This document shows, piece by piece, positions 43,152 to 51,333 of a stretch of 64,000 nucleotides of DNA. The notes beneath the pieces were generated by a model. That model had not been told where the DNA came from and searched no databases. It saw only the letters and a program-made list of their open reading frames with translations. Made by a program: the position numbers and the translations under genes. Positions within the stretch are counted from its first letter, which is position 1. Every line of letters begins with the position of its first letter. The DNA comes from Nitrospirillum amazonense (GTDB lineage Bacteria; Pseudomonadota; Alphaproteobacteria; Azospirillales; Azospirillaceae), in NCBI RefSeq assembly GCF_007828045.1, contig NZ_VITN01000007.1:1-64000 (forward strand). The letters are read 5' to 3'.

Positions 43152-43772
43152 ATGGTGGACGACACGGCGGGAGAGATCCGTCCTGAGGATGACGGCCAGC
43201 GGCGGCGGGTGCGGGCGGACGCGCAGCGCAACCTGGACGCCCTGCTGCGGGCGGCCATGGCGGTATTCGCCACGTCCGGCGTCGACGCCCCGGTGCGGGA
43301 AATCGCGGAAAAGGCCGGCGTGGGCATCGGCACCGTCTACCGCCACTTCCCCCAGCGGTCGGACCTGATCATCGCCGTCTTCCGGCAAGAGGTGGACGCC
43401 TGCGCCGACGCCGCCCCCGCCCTGGCGGCGGCCCATGCCCCGGGGGAGGCGCTGAGCCGCTGGATGCGCCGTTACCTGGATTTCATCGCCGCCAAGCGCG
43501 GGCTGGCCGCCGCGCTGCATTCCGGCGACCCTGCCTATGAGATCCTGCCCAGCTATTTCCAGAAGCGCCTGGTGCCGGCGCTGCAGTCCCTGCTGGACGC
43601 GGCGGCGGCGGCGGGCGTGGTCCGCGCCGGCTTCGCCGCCACTGATCTTCTGCGGGCCGTCGCCGTGCTGGCCGCCCCGTCGCAGGAGCTGGGGCCGGAG
43701 CATGGGCGGCGCATGGTGGATCTGCTGCTGGACGGCCTGCGCTACGGCGCCGGCCCCTCCCCGGGCGGCTGA
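43152..43772 (+). CDS. TetR-family regulator next to the aldo/keto reductase gene
   Basis: A 206-residue regulator: helix-turn-helix at about 18-65 (RADAQRNLDALLRAAMAVFATSGVDAPVREIAEKAGVGIGTVYRHFPQRSDL) and a C-terminal helical ligand domain of the SbtR-like group. The start is chosen at ATG 43152 (MVDDTAGE); GTG 43155 would have better spacing from AGGA (43147-43150). An ATG at 43128 lies within the operator and is unlikely. It should repress itself and the divergent aldo/keto reductase through the paired GGAAC-N3-GTTCC sites. Confidence 0.88.
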   Translation: MVDDTAGEIRPEDDGQRRRVRADAQRNLDALLRAAMAVFATSGVDAPVREIAEKAGVGIGTVYRHFPQRSDLIIAVFRQEVDACADAAPALAAAHAPGEALSRWMRRYLDFIAAKRGLAAALHSGDPAYEILPSYFQKRLVPALQSLLDAAAAAGVVRAGFAATDLLRAVAVLAAPSQELGPEHGRRMVDLLLDGLRYGAGPSPGG

Positions 43773-43989
43773 TCCGCCTCAGGTAGCCGCCCGGCCGTTC
43801 CTCCAGCAAGACGCGGTGGCGATACTGACAAGCATAAACGCCATGGCCCCACTTTCTTTCTCTTTTTTATTTAACCAATTTGTTTTATTAAATTGCCACC
43901 GCTGGTTTATCGATAGCCTGTACTGGGATCGCAACCGGCCCGAAGAATAACAGGTGGCCCTACCGGGCCGGCGAGGGAGGGTATCTTTG

Positions 43990-46900
43990 ATGCACGGGAT
44001 TGATAAAACTAATGCCGTCCGGCGCCTGCTGTGGGCCTCGCTGATGGTGTCCACCGCCTGGGCCATGCCATTGAGGGCAATTGCGTCTGACAGCGCTGTC
44101 AATTCCGGCCCTTACAACGCCGCCTTCCTGGCCGGCGGCGACGGCCTGACCAAGCCCTTGAGCGGCATCACCCTGCCCGCCGACGGCCCCTGGACCCTGT
44201 CCACCTGGTTCCAGGCCGATGAAATCGGTACCGGCACCGTGCTGCTGGCCGGCGTGGGCGACCCGGCCCAGGGCCGCTACCTGGCGCTGAAGGACGGCCG
44301 CCTGGCCTTGCGCTCCGGGGCCGCCGATACCATCAGCGGCGGTGGCGCCGTAAAGGCCGGCACCTGGCACCATGCCTTGGCCAGCTCCGACGGCAAGACC
44401 GCCCACCTGTACCTGGATGGCGCCGAGGTGGCACACGGCATCCCCGTCCAGATCACCGTCACCCCGGTGGTGGGCCTGGCGCCGCGCCTGGGCGGCGCCT
44501 TCGCCGGCCGCATCGCCGGTTTCACCATCGCCCCCCAAGCGCTGGGCGCGGCGGAGGTCAAAGCCGCCGCCCAGGGCAAGCCCACCACCGACCTGATCAA
44601 TTTCGAAGCCGCCAGTCCCACTTGGCCGGTGCAGGTCAGGCAGATGATGGGCCAGGTGACGCCGCAGGCCCCGTGGACCCTGCCCAAGTCCGGCGCCGCC
44701 TTTTCCAAGCCCGTGGCGAAACCCCTTCCCACCGGCCCGGCGTTGAAGGCCGATGGTCCCCCGGGAAGCGATAGCAATTGGACCGTGGGCGGCTGGCGCC
44801 TGGCGGAGGCACCCAAGGTGCAGGGCGACGGCGCCCGCATCTCCCAGCCGGGGTTCGACACCGCGTCCTGGTATGCGGCGACCGTGCCCGGCACGGTGCT
44901 GACCACCCTGATCGACCGCGGCGTCTACCCCGACCCGGATTACGGCCTGGACAACCTGGCCATCCCGGAAAGCCTGAACAGGCAGGACTATTGGTACCGC
45001 ACGGAATTCGACGCCCCCGCCGACCTGCAGGGCCGCCACCCGCTGCTGACCTTCAAGGGCATCAACTACGCCGCCGAGGTGTGGCTGAACGGTGAACGGC
45101 TGGGCGGCGTGCGCGGCGCCTTCATCCGAGGGCAGTTCGACGTCACCGGTCCTCTGCGCCCGGGCCAGAAGAACGTGCTGGCGGTCAAGATCACCCCGCC
45201 GCCCCATCCCGGCCTGCCGCATGAGCAATCGATCACCGCCGGCGTGGGCGAGAACGGCGGCATGCAGGCGCTGGACGGCCCCACCTTCATCGCCAGCGAG
45301 GGCTGGGACTGGATCCCCGCCGTCCGCGACCGCAACACCGGCCTGTGGCAGGACGTGACCCTGACCGCCTCCGGCGCGGTACGCATCGGCGACAGCCAGG
45401 TGGTGACCAAGCTGCCCCTGCCCGACACGTCCAAGGCGGACATCACCATCACCGTGCCGGTGGAGAACCTGACCGGCCAGCCGGTGCAGGCCGAGATCCG
45501 CGCCGCCTTCGACGACGTGACCGTCGCCAAGACCGTGACCCTGCCGCCGGGTGCGGGCAGCGTCACCCTCACGCCCGCCGAGTTCCCGCAGTTGAGCGTC
45601 AAGAACCCGAAGCTGTGGTGGCCCAACGGCCTGGGCGATCCCGCCCTGCACAACCTGACCCTGACGGCCGCCGCCGGTGGGGCCCAGGGGAGTATAAAGT
45701 CGGATGAGAAGCACACCCGCTTCGGCATCCGCGAGGTCAGCTATGAGCTGTCGCTGATGGACAGCGGCGGCCATCTGCGCCGGGTGGAGGTGGACCCCAC
45801 CGCCGCCTTCCAACGCGGGGAGCGCGTAGTGGACGGCAGCCATACCGGCATCCACAAGATCGCCGGCGGCTGGGTTTCTTCCCTGCTGCCGGGGGCTGAG
45901 AAGTCGCCGGCGGTGACGCCGCTGGAGGACAGCAGCCTGGCCCCCTACCTGATCCTGAAGGTCAACGGCGTGCGCGTGCCGGCGCGCGGCGGCAGCTGGG
46001 GCACCGACGACTGGCGCAAGCGTGTATCGCGCGACCGGCTGGAGCCCTTCTTCCGCCTGCACCGCGAGGCCCACGTCAACATCATCCGCAACTGGGTGGG
46101 CCAGAACACCGAGGACGTGTTCTTCGACCTGGCCGACGAATACGGCCTGATGGTGCTGAACGACTTCTGGGAAAGCACCCAGGACTACAACATCGAAGCC
46201 CAGGACGTGCCCCTGTTCCTGGACAACGCCGCCGATGTCATCCGCCGCTATCGCAACCACCCCTCCATCGTGCTGTGGTTCGGCCGTAACGAGGGCGTGC
46301 CGCAACCGGTGCTGAACGAGGGGCTGGAAAGCCTGGTCGCCACCCTGGACGGCACCCGCTACTACAGCGGCAGTTCCAACCGCGTGAACCTGCAGGACAG
46401 CGGCCCCTACGACTACCGCGACCCGTCACAGTACTTCACCAAGCTGTCCCGCGGCTTCGCGGTGGAGGTGGGCACACCGTCCTTTCCCACGCTGGAGGCG
46501 TTCGAGGCCGCCGTGCCGGCGGCCGACCGCTGGCCGGTCAGCGACAATTGGGCCTATCACGACTGGCACCAGACGGGGAACGGCGACACCCACGGCTTCA
46601 TGGCCGCCATGGACCGCAAGCTGGGGGCGGCCACCAGCCTGGCCGACTTCGAGCGCAAGGCCCAGCTGATGAACTATGAAAGCCACCGGGCCATCTTCGA
46701 GGGCATGAACGCCGGCCTGTGGACGGTGAACAGCGGCCGCCTGCTGTGGATGACCCAGCCGGCCTGGCCCAGCACCAACTGGCAGATCATGAGCCACGAC
46801 TACGACACCCACGGCGCCTTCTACGGCGTGCAGAAGGCGGCGGAGCCCCTGCACGTGCAGCTGAACGCGCCGGACGACGGGATCAGCGTGGTCAACAACA

Positions 46901-47460
46901 CCCGCGAGGCCAAAAAGGGCCTGACCATCCGCGCCCGCGTCCTGACCGTGGCCGGCCAGGTCATCAGCGACCAGACCCAGAAGGTCGATGCCCCCGCCGA
47001 CGCCGCCACCCCTGCGCGCAAACTGGACCTGGCCGCCGCCATCCAGGCCAACGGCCTGGTTTTGGTGGAGCTGGAGCTGTCGGACGCCGGTGGCACGCTG
47101 TCGCAGAACGTCTATTGGCGGGTGGCCGACGAGGCCGCCACACGTCGCCTGAACGACCTGGCGCCGCAGCCCGTGACCCTGGCCACGCGCACGGAGCGGG
47201 CGGGCGACGAGGTCAAGGTGCATGTGACCCTGACCAACACCGGCACCGCCGCGTCCCTGATGAACAAGCTGACCCTGCAGAACGCCGACGGCAACCGCCT
47301 GCTGCCGGCCTATGCCAGCGACAATTACGTCTCTCTCCTGCCGGGCGACCGGCGCGAGATCACCATCGCCTACCCGGCCGCCCTGGCCCAGGGGCAGCCC
47401 AGGGTGGCCTTGCGCGGCTGGAACACCCAGCCGGCCACGGCGACCGTCACCGTGCCCTGA
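43990..47460 (+). CDS. Large secreted LamG-GH2 glycoside hydrolase (exo-beta-glycosidase)
   Basis: A 1156-residue exported enzyme. After a signal peptide ending near AIAS comes a LamG/concanavalin-like domain (about 30-200: YNAAFLAGGDGLTKPL, GPWTLSTWFQADEIG, HLYLDGAEV), then a GH2 sugar-binding domain, immunoglobulin-like domain and catalytic barrel, and C-terminal beta domains. The acid/base is probably Glu768 in WFGRNEG and the nucleophile Glu826 in FAVEVGTPSFP. The Trp/Asp wording resembles the mannosidase/exo-beta-glucosaminidase side of GH2 (CsxA, EBM) more than beta-galactosidase. GGGAGGG lies ahead of ATG 43990. A perfect palindrome overlaps the end of the signal-peptide codons, and a strong hairpin follows the gene. 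The substrate could be a mannose-, glucosamine- or arabinose-containing glycan. Confidence 0.88.
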   Translation: MHGIDKTNAVRRLLWASLMVSTAWAMPLRAIASDSAVNSGPYNAAFLAGGDGLTKPLSGITLPADGPWTLSTWFQADEIGTGTVLLAGVGDPAQGRYLALKDGRLALRSGAADTISGGGAVKAGTWHHALASSDGKTAHLYLDGAEVAHGIPVQITVTPVVGLAPRLGGAFAGRIAGFTIAPQALGAAEVKAAAQGKPTTDLINFEAASPTWPVQVRQMMGQVTPQAPWTLPKSGAAFSKPVAKPLPTGPALKADGPPGSDSNWTVGGWRLAEAPKVQGDGARISQPGFDTASWYAATVPGTVLTTLIDRGVYPDPDYGLDNLAIPESLNRQDYWYRTEFDAPADLQGRHPLLTFKGINYAAEVWLNGERLGGVRGAFIRGQFDVTGPLRPGQKNVLAVKITPPPHPGLPHEQSITAGVGENGGMQALDGPTFIASEGWDWIPAVRDRNTGLWQDVTLTASGAVRIGDSQVVTKLPLPDTSKADITITVPVENLTGQPVQAEIRAAFDDVTVAKTVTLPPGAGSVTLTPAEFPQLSVKNPKLWWPNGLGDPALHNLTLTAAAGGAQGSIKSDEKHTRFGIREVSYELSLMDSGGHLRRVEVDPTAAFQRGERVVDGSHTGIHKIAGGWVSSLLPGAEKSPAVTPLEDSSLAPYLILKVNGVRVPARGGSWGTDDWRKRVSRDRLEPFFRLHREAHVNIIRNWVGQNTEDVFFDLADEYGLMVLNDFWESTQDYNIEAQDVPLFLDNAADVIRRYRNHPSIVLWFGRNEGVPQPVLNEGLESLVATLDGTRYYSGSSNRVNLQDSGPYDYRDPSQYFTKLSRGFAVEVGTPSFPTLEAFEAAVPAADRWPVSDNWAYHDWHQTGNGDTHGFMAAMDRKLGAATSLADFERKAQLMNYESHRAIFEGMNAGLWTVNSGRLLWMTQPAWPSTNWQIMSHDYDTHGAFYGVQKAAEPLHVQLNAPDDGISVVNNTREAKKGLTIRARVLTVAGQVISDQTQKVDAPADAATPARKLDLAAAIQANGLVLVELELSDAGGTLSQNVYWRVADEAATRRLNDLAPQPVTLATRTERAGDEVKVHVTLTNTGTAASLMNKLTLQNADGNRLLPAYASDNYVSLLPGDRREITIAYPAALAQGQPRVALRGWNTQPATATVTVP
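44088..44101. promoter_or_regulatory. Perfect 14-bp palindrome inside the GH2 gene
   Basis: TGACAGCGCTGTCA is a perfect palindrome with the AGCGCT core seen in LacI-family operators, located 98 bases into the coding sequence at the signal-peptide end (codons for SDSAVN). Intragenic early operators can act as roadblocks. It may also be a chance match in coding sequence. Confidence 0.4.
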
Positions 47461-47469
47461 AACCTGTGG

Positions 47470-47501
47470 GCCGTCCCCATTCCATTGGGAATGGGGACGG
47501 C
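47470..47501 (+). terminator. Strong stem-loop after the GH2 gene
   Basis: GCCGTCCCCATTCC (47470-47483) and GGAATGGGGACGGC (47488-47501) are exact complements around a 4-base loop, starting 9 bases after the GH2 stop. There is little T-run afterwards, but the 14-bp stem makes termination or 3-prime protection likely. Confidence 0.65.
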
Positions 47502-47536
47502 GCCTATTGTGCGTATCCCTTCCGGCGCGTGCGCCC

Positions 47537-47550
47537 CTGACCTGGGTCAA
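47537..47550. promoter_or_regulatory. FNR/FixK-type box ahead of the truncated USP gene
   Basis: CTGACCTGGGTCAA matches TTGA-N6-TCAA at 7 of 8 defined positions. It lies 100 bases before the start of the truncated universal stress gene, at almost the same distance as the perfect site before its full-length paralog, and the flanking DNA is visibly related. Confidence 0.5.
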
Positions 47551-47650
47551 TGCGGCGGCGGCCTCACATGGCACACTGCGACCCGAGCTGGCGACCCGGC
47601 ATCGTGCCACGGCACGGACAGGCCGCTCCCCTGTGACGAGGGCGGGTGTC

Positions 47651-48271
47651 ATGATCACGGAAATCCTGGTCCATCTGGACGGAAGTTCGGACGACGAATA
47701 CCGGTTGCTGCATGCCGAGCATCTGGCGACCGCGCACAGGGCCCACATCCGGGGGCTTTACTGCGAATCCCTGCCCGAGATCGTTCTCACGCTGCCGCAA
47801 TACGCCGTCAGCCGCGGCGCGGCATCCGAGCAGATGAGCGTGCTCAAGGCCCAGACGGACAGGACGGAGCAGGCCCTTCGTCTCCGGCTCGACAAGCTGA
47901 GTGTTCCTTATGATCTTCGCCGGTTCGATGTCCTGATCGACGGCATCGACCGCGTCGTGGCCAGCCAGGCGCGCACAGCCGATCTGACGGTGGTGCGCAC
48001 ACCCTACCAGCCCGGCTTCGCCCTGCCGGGCCGGGCGCCGGAATTCGTGGAGGCCGCCCTGTTCGGATCCGGCCGCGCCGTGTTCGTGGTGCCGGAGGAA
48101 GAACCGGCCCGGCTGCGGCCCCGGGACACCGTCCTTGTCGCCTGGACCGACAGCAAGGAGGCGGACAATCCCGATCGCCCATTAGGGCAAGGGGCGATGT
48201 CGGTGTGTGACCGCCAAGCTGGACGGGACCCGGGGGTCCGGATGCTTCGGGATCACGCCTTCTTCCCGTGA
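47651..48271 (+). pseudogene. Universal stress protein, C-terminally truncated paralog
   Basis: The first 175 codons parallel the neighbouring 277-residue USP (shared MIxEILVHLDG, LHAxHLA, QYAVSR/HYAVSR, RTADL-VVRTPY, VVEAALFGSG/FVEAALFGSG, FVVPEE/FVIPEE, DTVLVAW-DS-EA). After EADN the reading continues for 31 unrelated residues and stops, so the second USP half with the nucleotide motif GxxGHSxxR is missing. No other frame contains the missing part. This looks like a tandem duplicate whose 3-prime half was deleted at about 48170. It still has a start and an FNR-type box, so a half-protein may be made. The upstream promoter DNA is duplicated too. Confidence 0.75.
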
Positions 48272-48275
48272 CCCG

Positions 48276-48289
48276 TTGAGCCAGGTCAA
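48276..48289. promoter_or_regulatory. Perfect FNR/FixK-type box ahead of the full USP gene
   Basis: TTGAGCCAGGTCAA has both half-sites TTGA and TCAA with the exact 6-base spacing of FNR, ANR and FixK boxes. It starts 112 bases before ATG 48388. USP genes are classical members of such oxygen-responsive regulons. Confidence 0.65.
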
Positions 48290-48387
48290 GGTCCCGCCAG
48301 CCCGTCTGCGGCAAGCTGTGTTCCAGAGCTGGCGACCGCCTCCATGCCCCCATGGACAGGCCGCTTCACCGAAGGAGGGCCGGCGCG

Positions 48388-49221
48388 ATGATCAAGGAAA
48401 TTCTGGTTCACCTGGATGGCGGCGGCGACGACGAAAGCCGCATCCTGCATGCCGACCATCTGGCGATCATGCATCAGGCCCATGTCCAGGGCCTGTACAT
48501 CAACATCCTGCCCGAGCCGCCGGAAAGCATATCGCATTACGCGGTCAGCCGCAGCCTGTTGTCCCAGCATCTGGACGACGCCAAGGCCCAGTGCCGGCTG
48601 GTGGAACACGCGCTGGAAGAACGCCTGGCGAAACTGGCCGGCCCCCACGATCTGCATCGCATCGACTGCCGGGCGGCGAATGTCCAGGGGCTGGTCGCCA
48701 CCCACGCCCGTACGGCGGATCTGCTGGTGGTCCGCACCCCCTACCGCATCGCCGAACCCAACCGCGCCAGCGATGTGGTGGAGGCGGCGCTGTTCGGATC
48801 GGGCTGCGGCGTGTTCGTCATCCCGGAAGAGGATCCGTTGCGCCTGCGGCCGTTCGACACCGTTCTGGTCGCGTGGAAGGATAGCCGCGAGGCGGCCAAC
48901 GCCGTGGCCCAGGCCATGCCTTTCCTGCGCCGCGCCAGCCAGGTGATCATCGCCACGATCGACAACGGCGGGTCCAAGGACGCGCCGGGCGACCGCAATC
49001 TGGCCCGCTATCTGGAACGGCACGGCGTTGCCGCCGAGATCCGGCGGCTGGGGAAGTGGGACAACATCGCCGCGGGGCTGTTCAACGAGGCCGAGCTTTC
49101 GGATGCCGGCCTGATCGTGGCGGGAGCCTATGGCCATTCCCGCCTGCGGGAATGGGCGCTGGGCGGCGTGACCCGGGACATCCTGACCAAGACCCCGGTC
49201 CCGGCGCTGCTGGCCCACTGA
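48388..49221 (+). CDS. Tandem-domain universal stress protein
   Basis: A 277-residue protein with two USP folds: the first (about 1-150) is degenerate, while the second carries the typical DTVLVAWKDSREAANAVAQAMPFLRRA start and the nucleotide loop VAGAYGHSRLREWALGGVTRDIL at the end. Two-domain USPs of this type are widespread in oxygen-limited or nitric oxide responses. GAAGGAGGG stands ahead of ATG 48388. It is likely the promoter-proximal gene of the block that continues with the alcohol dehydrogenase 68 bases later. Confidence 0.9.
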   Translation: MIKEILVHLDGGGDDESRILHADHLAIMHQAHVQGLYINILPEPPESISHYAVSRSLLSQHLDDAKAQCRLVEHALEERLAKLAGPHDLHRIDCRAANVQGLVATHARTADLLVVRTPYRIAEPNRASDVVEAALFGSGCGVFVIPEEDPLRLRPFDTVLVAWKDSREAANAVAQAMPFLRRASQVIIATIDNGGSKDAPGDRNLARYLERHGVAAEIRRLGKWDNIAAGLFNEAELSDAGLIVAGAYGHSRLREWALGGVTRDILTKTPVPALLAH

Positions 49222-49289
49222 CGCTGGCGCCCCGCTGACCGGACTCATCAACCTGAGACGTCACTAACCTGAGATAGGGGAAAACCGTC

Positions 49290-50327
49290 ATGAAGGCGCT
49301 TGTCTACCAAGGCCCCGGCCGCAAGGCACTGGAGCAGCGGCCCAAGCCGGAGATCAAGGACCCCGGCGACGCCATCGTCCGCATCACCAAGACGACCATC
49401 TGCGGCACCGACCTGCATATCCTGAAGGGTGACGTGCCCACCTGCGCGCCCGGCCGCATCCTGGGCCACGAGGGGGTGGGCGTGATCGATGCGGTGGGGC
49501 CCGGGGTCACGACGTTCAGGCCGGGCGACCGCGTGCTGATTTCCTGCATCACCGCCTGCGGCACCTGCGACTACTGCCGACGCGGCATGTATTCCCACTG
49601 CCGCACCGGCGGCTGGATCCTGGGCAACGTCATCGACGGTACCCAGGCGGAATATGTGCGCATTCCCCACGCCGCCACCAGCCTCTATCCCATCCCCGAC
49701 GGGGCGGATGAGGAGGCGCTGGCCATGCTGAGCGACATCCTGCCCACCGGATTCGAATGCGGGGTGCTGAACGGCAAGGTGGCGCCGGGCGCCACTGTAG
49801 CCATCGTCGGCTCGGGCCCCATCGGCCTGGCCGCGTTGCTGACGGCCCAGTTCTATTCCCCGGCCGAGATCATCATGATCGACATCGACGACAATCGGCT
49901 GGAGATCGCGCGCCGTTTCGGCGCCACCCGCACCCTGAACAGCGCGCAAACCAACGTGCCGGAGGCGGTCAGGGCCTGGACCGGCGGCATGGGCGCCGAC
50001 ACGGTGATCGAGGCGGTAGGCATCCCGGCCACGTTCGAGCTGTGCCAGGATCTGGTGGCGCCCGGCGGGGTCATCGCCAACGTGGGCGTGCATGGACACA
50101 AGGCCGATCTGCACCTGGACCGGCTGTGGGCACAGAACATCGCCATCACCACGCGGCTGGTGGATACCGTCAGCACGCCCATGCTGCTGAAGACCGTGCA
50201 GTCGCGGAAGCTGGACCCGTCGCTGCTGATCACCCACCGGTTCACGCTGGACGGCATCCTGTCCGCCTACGACACCTTCGGCCACGCCGCCGACAGCCAT
50301 GCCCTGAAGGTGATCATCAGCCCTTGA
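49290..50327 (+). CDS. Zinc-dependent alcohol dehydrogenase (MDR family) 1
   Basis: A 345-residue enzyme. The catalytic zinc ligands are Cys38 (TTICGTDLH) and His60-Glu61 (ILGHEGVG), and a structural zinc is bound by Cys90, Cys93, Cys96 and Cys104. The NAD-binding loop is VAIVGSGPIGLAAL. It resembles the zinc-dependent alcohol dehydrogenases (isopropanol/AdhA-like) that are co-regulated with stress genes in microaerobic clusters. It would help recycle NADH. A directly repeated AACCTGAGA (49250-49258 and 49266-49274) lies ahead; AGGGGAAAA is the ribosome site. Confidence 0.9.
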   Translation: MKALVYQGPGRKALEQRPKPEIKDPGDAIVRITKTTICGTDLHILKGDVPTCAPGRILGHEGVGVIDAVGPGVTTFRPGDRVLISCITACGTCDYCRRGMYSHCRTGGWILGNVIDGTQAEYVRIPHAATSLYPIPDGADEEALAMLSDILPTGFECGVLNGKVAPGATVAIVGSGPIGLAALLTAQFYSPAEIIMIDIDDNRLEIARRFGATRTLNSAQTNVPEAVRAWTGGMGADTVIEAVGIPATFELCQDLVAPGGVIANVGVHGHKADLHLDRLWAQNIAITTRLVDTVSTPMLLKTVQSRKLDPSLLITHRFTLDGILSAYDTFGHAADSHALKVIISP

Positions 50328-50356
50328 TCCCACGCCCGCCGCGACGCGACCGGAGA

Positions 50357-50370
50357 TTGAGGTGGATCAT
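50357..50370. promoter_or_regulatory. FNR/FixK-type box ahead of the LOG-family gene
   Basis: TTGAGGTGGATCAT agrees with TTGA-N6-TCAA at 7 of 8 positions. It lies 104-117 bases before ATG 50474 and upstream of the strong hairpin at 50411, implying a transcript leader that contains that hairpin. Confidence 0.5.
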
Positions 50371-50410
50371 TTTGCCAACAGCCGGGATGGTGAATGGTTG
50401 GGTCATGAAC

Positions 50411-50445
50411 GGGTGGGCTGCCGGACGGAGTCCGGCAGCCCACCC
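50411..50445 (+). terminator. 16-bp hairpin in the leader of the LOG-family gene
   Basis: GGGTGGGCTGCCGGAC (50411-50426) and GTCCGGCAGCCCACCC (50430-50445) are perfect complements around a 3-base loop. The hairpin follows the alcohol dehydrogenase stop by 84 bases and precedes the LOG-family start by 28. It is either the terminator of the first gene group or a leader element of the second. No T-run follows. Confidence 0.55.
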
Positions 50446-50473
50446 GGCGATCGTGACAAGGACGCTTCCCATC

Positions 50474-51313
50474 ATGTCGCGCGATGCTTCGAGGCCCGAC
50501 AACCGGGCGCAACTGGCGTCCCCCGCCTATCGCCTGCCGGCGCTGGATCAGAGTTTCCTGCTGAGCGACAGCATGCGGGGCGCCCGCCTGATGCTGGAAT
50601 ATGAAAAGGCCGAGGAGCGGCTGCGGGACTGGGGCGTGCGCTCCACCCTGGTCGCCTTCGGCAGCGCGCGGGTTCGCGATCCGGATGGGCCGCCGGCAAC
50701 GGCGGCGGAGGTGGCGCGCGTCGCGGAATTCCCCAACGCCCACCGGTGGTATGGCGAGGCCGTGGCCTTCGGCCGGCTGGCCTCCCAACGGGGCGGGGCG
50801 CTGGACGGCATTCCCGGCGGCTATCGCGACAACGTCATCGCCACCGGCGGCGGCGGCGGCCTGATGGCGGCGGTCAACCGCGGCGCGTGGGAGGCGGGCG
50901 CGCCCAGCATCGGCTTCAACATCGCCCTGCCGCATGAGCAGGAGCCCAACCCCTACACCACGCCGGAACTGACCTTCCAGTTCCATTACTTCGCCATGCG
51001 CAAGCTGCACTTCGCCATGCGGGCGGCGGGTCTGGTCATCTTCCCCGGCGGGTTTGGCACCCTGGACGAGATGTTCGAGATCCTGACCCTGCGCCAGGCG
51101 GGCAAGTCCCCCGCCATTCCCGTCGTGCTGGTGGACAGGGCCTACTGGAAACGGGTGGTGAATTTCGACGTGCTGGCCAAGACCGGCATGATCTCCCCGG
51201 CCGATTTGGAACTGTTCAGCTTCGCCGACGACGCCGTGGGCGTGTGGCGCGCCCTGCTGGCCCATGGCCTTAAGGTGCCGACGGCCCCCGCCGCGCCGCC
51301 TTCCGGAGCCTGA
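50474..51313 (+). CDS. LOG-family / TIGR00730-related protein
   Basis: A 279-residue member of the Rossmann-like LOG family. The key loops are VIATGGGGGLMAAVNRGAWEAG (about 121-142) and the PGGFGTLDEMFE motif (191-202). Family members cleave cytokinin riboside monophosphates or other nucleoside monophosphates, releasing the base and ribose phosphate; this longer version has an extra N-terminal 60 residues and may have another substrate. ATG 50474 is preceded by AAGGA ten bases away. It is followed by the MBL-fold gene after 20 bases. Confidence 0.83.
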   Translation: MSRDASRPDNRAQLASPAYRLPALDQSFLLSDSMRGARLMLEYEKAEERLRDWGVRSTLVAFGSARVRDPDGPPATAAEVARVAEFPNAHRWYGEAVAFGRLASQRGGALDGIPGGYRDNVIATGGGGGLMAAVNRGAWEAGAPSIGFNIALPHEQEPNPYTTPELTFQFHYFAMRKLHFAMRAAGLVIFPGGFGTLDEMFEILTLRQAGKSPAIPVVLVDRAYWKRVVNFDVLAKTGMISPADLELFSFADDAVGVWRALLAHGLKVPTAPAAPPSGA

Positions 51314-51333
51314 CCATTCAAAGGCCTGTTTCC

